NCBI GenBank assembly: GCA_905331475.1
Contig: CAJNYU010000755.1
Coordinates: forward strand, 80,700-144,699
Direction of reading: 5' to 3'
Origin: Rotaria socialis
Taxonomy: Eukaryota > Rotifera > Eurotatoria > Philodinida > Philodinidae
Length of the DNA stretch: 64,000 nucleotides
The translations under genes were made by a program, and so were the position numbers. Below the pieces are notes generated by a model that was not told the origin of the DNA, ran no database searches, and worked only from the letters and a program-made list of their open reading frames with translations. Positions 24,701 through 38,900 of the stretch are shown piece after piece (position 1 is the first letter of the stretch; each line of letters opens with the position of its first letter).

Positions 24701-25497
24701 TGAATATTTATGAAAGCTTTTATCCTCCTGGTCATGAAGCAACAGCTACATGCCTCAACTGTATTGGCAATATTCGTTTCTCTCAGAGTATGTACGATCA
24801 AGCTCTCGAATATTATCATAGAGCGTTGCAAATTTACGAAAAGTTTTATCCATCTGGTCATGTCAAAATAGCAACAAGCCTAATAAATATTGGGAACGCC
24901 CTCGCCTATCAAACAAAGTATGATGGAGCTCTCAATCATTGTGAACGAGCATTGGATATTTATGCGAAGTTTTATCCAGCTGGTCATAGTGACATTGCGT
25001 TAAGCCTCAATAGCATCGGTAACATTCTCCACAAGCAACAGAAATACGATAAAGCACTCGAGTATTGTCAGCAAGCTTTGAGAATAAGAGAGGCGTTTTA
25101 TCCAGAAGGCCATTGGCATGTTGCACAAAGTCTGCAGAACTTAGGCACAATTCTAATTGATTTAGGTAATCTCGATGAAGCTCTGAACTCCCATCGACAA
25201 GCATTGACAATTCTAGAGAGAGTTTTCTCTCCTAGTCATATCAAAATTGCTCGTTGTTGCTGTCATATCGGTGATATTCTTAGTGAGCAAGAAAAGCTGG
25301 ATGAAGCTCTCCACGCATTTCGACAGGCATTGGCAATTTTTCAGCAGCTTCATCCAACTGGCAATGTTGATGCAGCAAATACTCGCCGTAAGATTAATAA
25401 TATTCTCAATAGACAATGTAAACACAATGATATTGTTGGCCTGCCATGTCGAACAGCCGAACCTAGAGATTGGCTCTTCAGGTCAAGTAAAGTTTGA
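21709..25497 (+). CDS. ADP-ribosyltransferase with about 21 kinesin-light-chain-type TPR units
   Basis: Intronless, 1262 aa from the ATG at 21709 (an upstream TTG frame adds only ten codons). Residues ~60-165 are the helical lead-in typical of these proteins (RWYSKQCFAYELIDRALR). The ART fold follows with the R-S-E triad visible: R177 in VYRGVQL, S204 in GYLSTTR, E256 in VDQEVLFD. It would transfer ADP-ribose from NAD+ to a protein. The residue two before E256 is Asp254, where arginine-specific ARTs have Glu. From ~320 on there are 42-residue KLC-type TPR units: four normal, then four degenerate Pro/Arg/Ser-rich units (from base 23158 to ~23670), then thirteen normal units ending near residue 1240. 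No signal peptide, so probably cytoplasmic. Convergent with the second ART-TPR gene. Such ART-TPR proteins are characteristic of bdelloids; targets are unknown. Confidence 0.9.
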   Translation: MVETFPSYHRTTDASSVEPLCNLSGNVDQSITLQLHLSNHSIEAFSYFDQRQQFTEDLSQGSIEFLLSQILKHVLSGLPKNEQAKHQMIQICKEHYWRNAKEIKRIEEFERTYQSRDAIRWYSKQCFAYELIDRALRTKDIELLYKLHPFVFDLSNSLKREYMKSFSSTKGVLNVYRGVQLEKQEYEKLKKNRENVISTKGYLSTTRLKSKAENFCNKSTKSRNTIPVLFQIECYLEQGDENTVFADITQFTVDQEVLFDSNACFKINFIEETETYATVKMNVSNAGQTVVKEYLAFTKKETGEDNVKILFGKLLCSLAEYDKSKKYFELLFNDSNAEDLGRIEYHIGRALYMKGQLNEARKCYQRAYDDMQYKKQERTIHFAHLLNNLGIVSSDENKFNDALGYYLRALEIKEELYPNDNVDIARSLTNIGITLGDQGRRDESLYYYQRALRIYETSLPAGHIDIISSRSIITEILKHQEKHDESFRRPRPAHLANQSICSTGPFGIIPSLSSRSDNPENRRKADASLHYPQRASTSNQTIPSPNRPAVHPGPGQIRETMEHSEKHDESFRHSRPAHLANQSICSTGPFDIISSLSPRAGSPEDRRKTDESLHYPQRASTSTQRISSAERPDLLFSGSRMSELARGHEAYEKPIVFHQPVSETQQRAYSCSHIDTIDYCNAQGNILYNEGKYEEALEHYAQALQAQDKLYPHGHVNGAEIFDSIGKSFNKQGKYNQALMYHERALQVQYRFRPCDHIDIAETLDNIGNVLSVQGRYHEAIDRYHHAYTIRQKLCSVGDICDSVSLDNIASIRRIEGNYDGALYCFEQALEIRKKTYRSDHVDIARSYNNIGITFLDQGKYDAAFDYHQKALQMQEKLCAVEPVSFAETWNNMGHILSKQAKYDKAREHYQRAYEILTKYYSSGHVCVAQSLDNIGNTLESQGQYGKALENYQRSYEIRKNFYPPNHCDVAESLNNIGNTLSNQEKYHEAENCYQQALNIYESFYPPGHEATATCLNCIGNIRFSQSMYDQALEYYHRALQIYEKFYPSGHVKIATSLINIGNALAYQTKYDGALNHCERALDIYAKFYPAGHSDIALSLNSIGNILHKQQKYDKALEYCQQALRIREAFYPEGHWHVAQSLQNLGTILIDLGNLDEALNSHRQALTILERVFSPSHIKIARCCCHIGDILSEQEKLDEALHAFRQALAIFQQLHPTGNVDAANTRRKINNILNRQCKHNDIVGLPCRTAEPRDWLFRSSKV

Positions 25498-26473
25498 CTT
25501 GAGTTCATTTATTTTGATAATACATTATCAAATCGCGTATTAACGAATTGAATCCTATCAATCATTTATAGATTTATTTTTTCAGCCTGAGTAGTGATTT
25601 CGTAATTTTGAATATTTTATATTTGTCGTATTGGAGTTGTAAAGATGATAGCGTTTTCAATTCAATTTTTTTATCACAAATTAATGAAAAGTAAACAGAA
25701 AATTTTAACTTATATTTAAGTTTTTTGATTGCATGATAACCGATAATAACTTTTTCTTTTCGAAAAAAACAATTGTATCAGTAAAAAGTTGAATCTTTCT
25801 CTTTTTCAATAGCTAATCGATGTAGAAAGCTAAAATATATGTTATGAGATCTAAGCGTAAGTTCAGCTCGACGAATAACATACAATGAACACTGCACGAC
25901 AACGATAAAAACACTATGAATTCTATTTCGACGTTGCAAAGTCCTATCCCTTCTGAAGGAAATACTCGAAACAAGGTACAAACAATAGATCAATTTCTTC
26001 AAAAATAAGCAAAACATCGTTATGAATTATCGAGGAAGAAGAAAAAGATAATTATCAACCATTGGAAAGTTCTATCCCTTCTAATCTCATCGCATAAAAT
26101 GAGAGAATGAATAGACGACGCAAGTGTTATACATTAGTTTGATGAAGTTTGTTTTTCACTACTAAGATTTTAAGTGCTGCTTTTCTAAGGTAGGTATTTA
26201 GTAACTTTTTGCAACAAATTGTTTCAGTGTGTATTTATAATGTCATACGATAGATCGCAATTTTTGTTTTTAATTTTCTCACGTATAAACGTTTTGTGTA
26301 TTTTTCGTCTCATGGTCTTTTAATTAATTAGTTTACATCGAAATTGTATTTATGATAGGGCGATAACTCTTTCAAAGTGTTCCAGATGCTATTTTATCTT
26401 GCTTCATGAATTGCTAATTCGGATAGATAATTTATTTTTATTTATTTCATATTTCTTTATTTCTCTCGCTTTC
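25498..26473. other. Spacer between the convergent ART-TPR genes
   Basis: AT-rich; 3' UTR of the first gene. The phrase TCTATCCCTTCT occurs twice (about 25947 and 26067). No supportable gene. Confidence 0.35.
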
Positions 26474-26673
26474 AGTGGCGGCAGAGTCACTGAGACCCAT
26501 GAGGCTTGAGCCTCACCTAGATTTCGCAAGATGAGGCTCAGCCTCACTTGCTTTTTGTACTGATTATTGCTATTTTTTCTTCTTGCATCAAAGTAGGAGT
26601 AAAGCAAAGTATATTTTGGTACTTTCAAATCTTCGTTTTTATACTGACCATTTTTATTTTTACCGAAGTTCAA
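26474..26673. mobile_element. Fragment with a hAT-like CAGTGGCGG end
   Basis: Begins CAGTGGCGGCAGAGTCACTG, a CAGTGGCG-type terminus seen in many hAT elements. It is followed by two near-palindromes (TGAGGCTTGAGCCTCA and TGAGGCTCAGCCTCA). TGAG-x-CTCACCTAG recurs at 26740-26752, where it overlaps the stop codon of the second ART gene. A matching right terminus and target duplication were not found, so this is a tentative, truncated element. The minus-strand frame 26404-26673 spans it and is not supported as a gene. Confidence 0.35.
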
Positions 26674-26744
26674 TAGAAAAAAGACTTATTTTCTGCTTGA
26701 TGCTTTCATAAAATTCCACAGTAGAAAAAAAACTATTATGAGTC

Positions 26745-28844
26745 TCACCTAGCTAAATGGCGCTCCGCCGCCTCTACTCGCTTTGTTTTGTCTTCGACGC
26801 GTCGAATATCATTTTTAATAAGCAATAAATACGGATGATTAACTGGTAATGCTACTTCATAGATTATCTTAGACTTCTTCATTAATGTCAATGCTTGTTC
26901 TAATTCACTTTTAACTTCATACGCAAGACCCATGTTCCTGTAACTAGTTGCAATATCAGGGTGTTGAGACGGAAGTGATTTCAATCGAATTTTAAGCGAT
27001 CGGCCATAATAGTCCAATGCAAGATCATAATCATTCAGCAGATCATGAACAGTACCAATATTGTTGTACGACAAGCCCAAATCAGGATGATCAGTTGGAA
27101 GATGCTTCTTCTGAATAGCAAGTGACTTCTCATACAAGTCAAGTGCTTCTAAATACTTTTTCTCTGCGGAGTACATGCCACCAATGTTGCCGTAAAACGA
27201 GGCCATGTTCGGGTGATTCTCATCGTTTGCTTCTTTGAACAGTGATACAGCTCGATTATACGATTCAAGTGCTCGAAGACTATCACCTTTGTTTCGATGA
27301 ACACCGCCGATATTGTTGTGTGTGTTCCCAATATTGACATAATCGAATGGACGCGTTTTCATCATTATCTCGAGCGATTTCTCATACCATTCGAGACTAC
27401 TGTCGTACTCACCTTTAGAGTTAGCCACCAGGCCGAAACGTTGATACAACTTAGAAAGCGAAGAATCATTCGATGGAAGTTTAGTTAGAAATTGACGATA
27501 GTATTTTTCCGCAAGATCAAATTTGCCCATCTTCCACATCGTCAAACCAAGAGACATCAGATTCATTTCCGCTCTCGTTATTTTGCTCTTCATGTGATCA
27601 TACAGTTTTTTAAGATCATTCTCATCATCACCACATAATCTCATTCGAATCGTCCATATTTTCATATCACCGAATGGATCATCTTGGCGAATAGATTCCA
27701 AACGAAATATTGAACCAACCATAAATAATATCTCTGTTTCATCGCCATAATAACTAAACTCATCAATTTGTGCAAACGGCCGTCGATTATCACCATTCAC
27801 ATCACATATTACACGAGGATCAGCCTCAATTTCAAATATCACAACTGCACGATCATCAGAACTGCATGGTACAATACTTTGTCTTAAAAATCTTTCAGCT
27901 ACTCTACGATTCAATGATGTCGATAAAAATGAATTGAATGATATTATATTTCCAATTGATTTTCTCAATGTTTTCATTTCAACATCGGACATCATCTGAC
28001 CACGATACACAACCGCGCGCTTCTTAAATTGATTTGCACGTAACTGCTCATAAACATTACGAATAATATTTCGCATTAAAAAAATCATTTCTACGTTACG
28101 CACACGCAACGCTTTATTCACTAGACGATACACAAACGAGTCACGTGTATACCACCAAATTGCGCGGTTTGACGCATATTCATTTTGAAACTCTTTAACT
28201 ATTTTCAATTCGCTTTCATTGCCTTGATATTCTTTCATTAATAATTCAATTAATTCGTTCTGATCTTGTTTATTCGGTTTCATTCCAATCAATACGTCGA
28301 TCAACAATTGAGAATGCAGAAATTCTCCATTAAGCTCAGTTGAACTCCGATCCAAGATGTCCATGGATAGGGACTGTTCATTTTGACTCTGATGCTTTTG
28401 ATCTACCTGAATAGCATCGATCAATTCAACAAGTTTATTACAAACAGCTTTCACCTACAGCAAACTAGCAATCACATATGGCATGGTTTTCAATAAGGAA
28501 AAAGTACACACCTTGCTGTAGGGTCGACTCCATTCTAAGTTTGTCTCCTTACTGAAGCAATACATATAAATTGAGTATACTTGTTCTAATTTCTGCATTT
28601 CGGGAATTATAACGCGACCCATTTCACCACTTACAATCAGAATTGTCAAGTCACCTTGTTGAAGCAAACGAGTATGATTCATAAATTCTTCTGGATTGAT
28701 AAAAGTTCGTAGATTATTAACTACGCTTCGTAATTGTTTTTGAGCACTCATATTTTCTTCATTGTTAACTGAAGCATCCAACCAAACGATGCTGTACGTT
28801 TCCAAATTGTTGTTGATTTCAGCCTGTGCGGGTCCCATTTTCAT
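26745..28844 (-). CDS. ADP-ribosyltransferase-TPR protein with rotifer-type N-terminal domain
   Basis: Two exons (28512-28844, 26745-28454) with a 57-bp phase-0 intron encode 680 aa. Residues 1-~115 form a domain with alternating hydrophobic strands (YSIVWLD, LTILIVSG, VYSIYMYC), suggesting a small Rossmann/receiver-like fold. I recognise it only as a recurrent N-terminal module of rotifer ART-TPR proteins. Then come the helical lead-in (WWYTRDSFVYRLVNKALR) and an ART domain with a full R-S-E set: R in VVYRGQMM, STS in FLSTSL, and E-T-E in GDETEILF, the canonical E-x-E for arginine-type transfer. Five TPR/KLC units with conserved NNIGG and DYYGRSL-type helices follow, ending in a charged tail. 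No signal peptide. It differs from the first ART-TPR gene in keeping the N-terminal domain and in having few TPRs. Confidence 0.9.
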
Positions 28845-29873
28845 TTAATTTTGTGAACTGGGATTATTCTCTGTATACGTAAATGTAGCCGCGTGTTTTC
28901 TTCACTCGTGTTTTCAATTCGAATGACCTTACCGTCTTGTTAGGTACTGTTATGGAACTCACAAAACACAACAACAAAATCTTTCTATTATCTCTACTTC
29001 TTTTATTGCTGTGTGTATTCAGTTATCTTTTTGCTGCCTACCGAAAGCTATCAAAAAGCAAAACATCTTTGCTATCTTCAATGCTTTTGCTAAAACACAA
29101 ATTCCTTTTATCTTTTGTTCGTCCTATGAATCGTATCTCATTTCAGTAAACATCAAAAGACCCTTCACATACTTAGTTTATTCCAACTTTATTAACCAGT
29201 CTTCACCAATATGTTTCTCTTCTTAGTAAAAAAACTGAATCAATTTTTTTTTCTTTTTGAATACTCATAAAAATAGTTTCATCGTGGTACACTCATATAT
29301 GATGTCATGTATGCTAGTCTGACTGTATTGAATACAAGCTAAAATGACATCTAACTCATTAATGAATGCCGTCATCTTTTGCTTTTTAGCGAAAAACAAA
29401 GCAACGGAATTGAATAAAGGAGAAAATTCTCCGTGATAAGGAACCTTTGAGATCATACTTTCAATAACTAAATTTAAACTACTAGTATGTGACTATGTTT
29501 CACTTAAAATAACGACATGATCCATGAATGTATTGATTTAGTAAGTATATACGTTTAGTGCATTCCTGATCGTACAGTCCATTATTTTATTTTGTCATTG
29601 TACTTGGAAGAAAAATCTTCTATTTACTTTCGAAATCATCAGGTAATTCAGCAAAATGAGAGACAACGATATAGACATAGTAGTAGAATAGAGCAGACAC
29701 CATTTCTTCAGCTGAAAAATATAGCCACATTAAATTCAGGACTCGGTGGGTTTTTCAAACCTACAACAATCACTCATAGGTAAATCTATGAATTATTTCT
29801 AAAAATCATTATACATCCAATATTGATTTCATTTTTAAATCTTACAACAAAATATTTCGAATAATTCTATTCT
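28845..29873. other. Region between the ART-TPR gene and nsun5
   Basis: Contains the probable promoter of the minus-strand ART-TPR gene and the 3' flank of nsun5. One small open frame (28952-29149) is listed separately; other frames (29265-29456, 29592-29783) are unsupported. Confidence 0.35.
28952..29149 (+). CDS. Possible 65-aa single-pass membrane peptide
   Basis: An ATG-initiated frame of 65 codons, divergent from the second ART-TPR gene with about 107 bp between the starts. Residues ~9-27 are a Leu-rich hydrophobic helix (IFLLSLLLLLLCVFSYLF) followed by a Lys/Arg-rich segment, a type II or tail-anchored-like layout. No homologue recognised. AT-rich DNA produces such frames by chance, so the call is weak. 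Confidence 0.2.
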   Translation: MELTKHNNKIFLLSLLLLLLCVFSYLFAAYRKLSKSKTSLLSSMLLLKHKFLLSFVRPMNRISFQ

Positions 29874-34559
<4,686 letters not shown>

Positions 34560-35996
34560 TTTCTACAAAAATTATGTTTTTCTTTTCAAATGACTTATTC
34601 AATCTATGTATTTCTTTTCTTCTTAGCAAATAAAAACAATAAAATCTAACAGATAGAAGATAGAGACCGTAGGCTTTTGTTTCGTTTTCTTTGTGGATAT
34701 AAAACTGAAAATAGAAAAAAAAAGAAAAGAAGAAAACAAAAATCAATCTAGACGAACTGCAATGGTAACAACAAAGCAAGAAACAAACTGTTCGCCTCTT
34801 CATATATATATATATAGTAAAACAAGAACTTTACAAAAAAAAACATGAAAACGGAAACGTATATTTATATAAAAGAAACATTTTTCAGATATACATTAAG
34901 AAGAAAGTTTTCATCCGTTCTTCTTGTTGAGCAAAAACCACATATCGGTGTGGAATATCGGTTCCAGGTGTATCCGAATTCATGTTAAAAAACAAAAGAA
35001 TATTGATTTCATGGCGTTCGATTATTGATAAAGTAGATTGCTCTAATTTCTTTTTTGCATATTATTAAACAGCACTCAATTTCACACCTAAAAAAAAAGA
35101 GAAATATAAAAATGAAATTTATCGACAAGAAAATTTATCAAGTGTTAATAGTTTAAACATGCGAAGAAGAAGACCCCTTAATATGATATAGATAATGGCA
35201 AACCTCGTCGAAAAAACACAAACAAGAATAAAGTAACATAAAGCTTCCTGAAATAAGCAAAATATATTAGTTTAAATGAGCGAGCTTTTCTGAAGGTTTG
35301 ATTCTGACAACGAATGTTTATCGGTGACAAGTGCGTTTGAGTGAATTACAAATGATGTATGTGTGTACTGTTAAATCGTATTCTACGAGGGAAAATTCCG
35401 AATTTATTATCAAAAGCTAAAAGGGAAACAAAACTGTTTGGAACTTTTCATTAGTACATACTGAATTCTCATGGATATTTGGTACACTCTGGACGGGTGA
35501 GCAACATCCCTAAGTTCTTGTGTTCTGTTCAGTAAGAATTGCATTTCAATAGATGGCGCTGTATGCCAGCAGACGAAAACTTTAAATGAATGGGGGAGGG
35601 GGGGGGGCGATGTTACACCTCCGGTCGGGTCAATCCTGTGTGCCAACGAGTTTATACAGATAAGACTTTTTATGGGAGGTAACAAAGTGAATCCTTCTAC
35701 GGATATGATTATCCGGGATTGAGTAAAAGATTATTTTTGCTGAGACTAATCTTCACCGTAGTAAACTTTATCGGATATTCAATAGTTCATTGTTGTTAAA
35801 TTTAACCCGAATTGACATTCATTCAATCCAATTATAAAATCGTGAATATCATTGTTGATCTTAGTCAATGACAACGATTTTCAATTGACTTAACCTTTGT
35901 CAAGGATAGATAAACTTTCGATTTGACAGTACACACTTGCCATTGTTAATGAATCTTAAGTGTTCGTGTGTGTATGAAGTGTTATGTGTCGAAGCA
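34560..35996. other. Intergenic between nsun5 and the LMO7-like gene
   Basis: AT-rich 5' flank of nsun5, then a poly-G run (35598-35607) inside a GC-richer island around 35470-35660. That island looks like a repeat fragment (CACCCGTCCAGAG on the minus strand). Frame 35410-35685 (-) lies on that island and is not supported. Confidence 0.4.
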
Positions 35997-38900
35997 TTAA
36001 AATGGTTTGGCAATAATGCAAAAGAAAAAAATAACGAAGAAGAAAGGCAAAAATCTTCTTCTTCTTACATCTGATCTCCAGGTTCCTATGAAAATAGTTA
36101 GGGAAAGGAATTGATTGATTGACGAATTCGATTATTGAAGAGGAAGGAAATAAAGAAATTACAATCAAAATTTTCTTACCATTATCATCGGAGAAACAAT
36201 TTTGACAATGAAGTCGATTATTTCGTACACGTACATCGGTACCTTCGAATGACGATGCAAGTGGAATATTACAAACACAACAACGAAAACATTCGATATG
36301 ATAATATAATCCGAGTGATTCAATAACCATAGCCGAACCTTGTCCTAAAATTAATATAATATAAAATGAACGTACTGAATGAAAATAATTTTACCTAGTT
36401 CATCAGTACATCTAGAACAACGAAGTTTTCCGCTAACAGATAAAACTCGATCATTATTGCTCTCCATCATAGTACGAGCTGGTGATTTTCTAAAAGAAAA
36501 AAAACAATAGCTTTACAAAACATAGAAAATTCGAATAAAACATACGTTCGAGATTGTCGATTTGGTGATACGTTAGAGCTTCGTTGTTGTCCTTGATAAT
36601 TAAACATTTGCAGCTCTTGACGGGGTGGTGCAAGTGGTGCAGAACGGCGACCACTAGTTTTAACATTAGTTTGTTTTCTTGGCTCGTCGTTGATCAATAT
36701 TTGATCATGAAAATGAGTTTTTCGTGGTGTTTGATTTAATGCTGAATGTAGTTGTTTACTAAAATATAAAGATTTATTTAAATTTTTCCATTAGTCATTC
36801 TTACTTTGTTATTCTTTGCTGTGGTATTCTTCCACCTAATTGAATCGTAACTTTTTTCTGTTGTTGTTGTTGTTGTTGTTGTTGATTAATTATTTGTGTT
36901 GAGTAAGATTCGGGCGTAGTAGCTTTTAAATCATTAAATGTATGTGTTCTCATTGAAGGTAGATCAGGTATAGAATGTTTTGTATAGTTCTGTTGTGCAT
37001 AAGGATCGAGATAATGAATAACTTGTTCATTGGGATCGATTTTTAAACCGTACGTTCGATTGGATGGAATTCGATCCAAATGATTTTGTGTTGAAGAAGA
37101 TTTTTTTAATGATGAACGTAGAAATTCAGATGGAATAGGCGCAGGCGGAGGCGAAGCACTTGTTAGATCAATTGGAATAGTCACCGGCTCCTGTTCCTAA
37201 TGTTGAGAAAAATTTTAATAGATAAAAATTATTTTCCCAATGAATTAAATACTCGTGCTGGTGCAGGAACAAGAGATGTTAATGAGGGTACTTTTGTTGA
37301 ACGTGGAAAACCAAATTCAAGTTCCTGCTGAAGTTGATCCATTTGTTTTTCAACATAGGAACGTACTTGAGCGATAGGAGTATCATTACGCTGTTGTTTT
37401 CCTGTATTATCAGTATTTGGAGCTCGATGTACAAATGAATCAATGGGGGGTACCGGTGGTGATTGATCAACAAGTGTTTGAGCTGGAATAAATTTCAAAT
37501 TGGCGCACGTTTTACGAAAAGAACGTTTCCAAAGTTCAAATTGCCTTTTTTTACTTCGGACTTTGGAATCTCATAGAGACTGATCTTATGCGTCCAGCCC
37601 GAAGTGAAAAGCAATTTTCAAATGGAAAATTTCTCATGTGAAAAACAACATACGTGTATTTACTACGACTCGCGTTGGTGGTTTAGGTACATTTGTTTCT
37701 TGTTTGTCGCTATTAATTGTTGTCTGTAAAAATGAAAAACAACTGTAATATGAAACGAAACCAAACAACATAGGTAAGAGTCATGCATCTACTGAAGAAT
37801 TCATTAGTATGGTATTGAAAACAATAAAGAATCTATTTCTATCTATACTAATTAAAAAGCGATATAATGATACCTCTCGTATTGGTGTCTCATCAATGCC
37901 TCTCAATTGTTTTTCAAATTCAGCCTCGAGATCTTGAAGTTCTTTATCATAAATACTCTAGAAATAAGAACAACCGGTAGATTTTATGTTTCTAAAATAC
38001 AATAAGCAAGTGTTGATTTTAACTAAATATTGAAACATGCACTAATACAATCCCCATAGTTAATAATGATTCAATGCTTTCCTGGCATGATCAGATGGAA
38101 AATTCAAGCATTAGATCGAGCATAAAAATCGTTGATTAGTGTTTAGGATGTTATCGAAATAGAGGACGTGCCATTGTTAAATCTCGCACATTCAACTACC
38201 TCATTCTTTAGATATGACGTTTTGGTATTCGATGAATTAAGCATTTTTCGAAATGTTTCAATTGACGACGAATGATTCTGAAGGATAGAAAAATCATAGC
38301 CATGCATATTCAATAGATATGAAAGAGACAATAAGCAGTAACGGACATTTGTTTTTTCTATCATGCACTAAGTGTACAGATTGCGAGATAGAGAGAGAGA
38401 GAGAGAAAACTGATTACCATTAAAGTCAATAATTCTTTTCGGGAAAATGTTAACTCCTGAGTTTATGAGCGAACAAAAAGGAATAAGTAAACGAGAGAAA
38501 AACTTTTCTTACTGATTCATTAGTATTAGTTGAATTCGTCGAACGAAACGGTTTTGGTGTGAATATATTCAATGATGAGGTAGGTATTTGTTGTAATGGA
38601 GATACTTTTGTTGTATCAGATGAAGATATCGGATTAAATTGTATATACGACGAAACAGGTGATGGTATCGATGACTTTATTTTAGGTGTTGCAACAGAAT
38701 ACGATGGCAGTGTAAGAGGAGATGTTATTTTTTGAGGCGATGGCGTTCGACTATGATCAGTGGTAGGTCCTGTTGTGATTGTTTGAGATTGATCATCGGC
38801 TACATCTGTTAAGAATAAGAAATCAGAATGGTAATTCGAAAAGAAATGCTTTTATGAAGTGTATTATTATAGGCAATAACGCTCGTAAATCAGCAATAAT

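Noticed and set aside
23716-24861. Several long minus-strand frames opposite the TPR region
   Set aside because: Antisense shadows of the 42-residue TPR repeats.
35410-35685. 91-codon minus-strand frame as a gene
   Set aside because: Sits on a GC-rich island with a G10 run that looks like a repeat fragment; no domain or intron structure.
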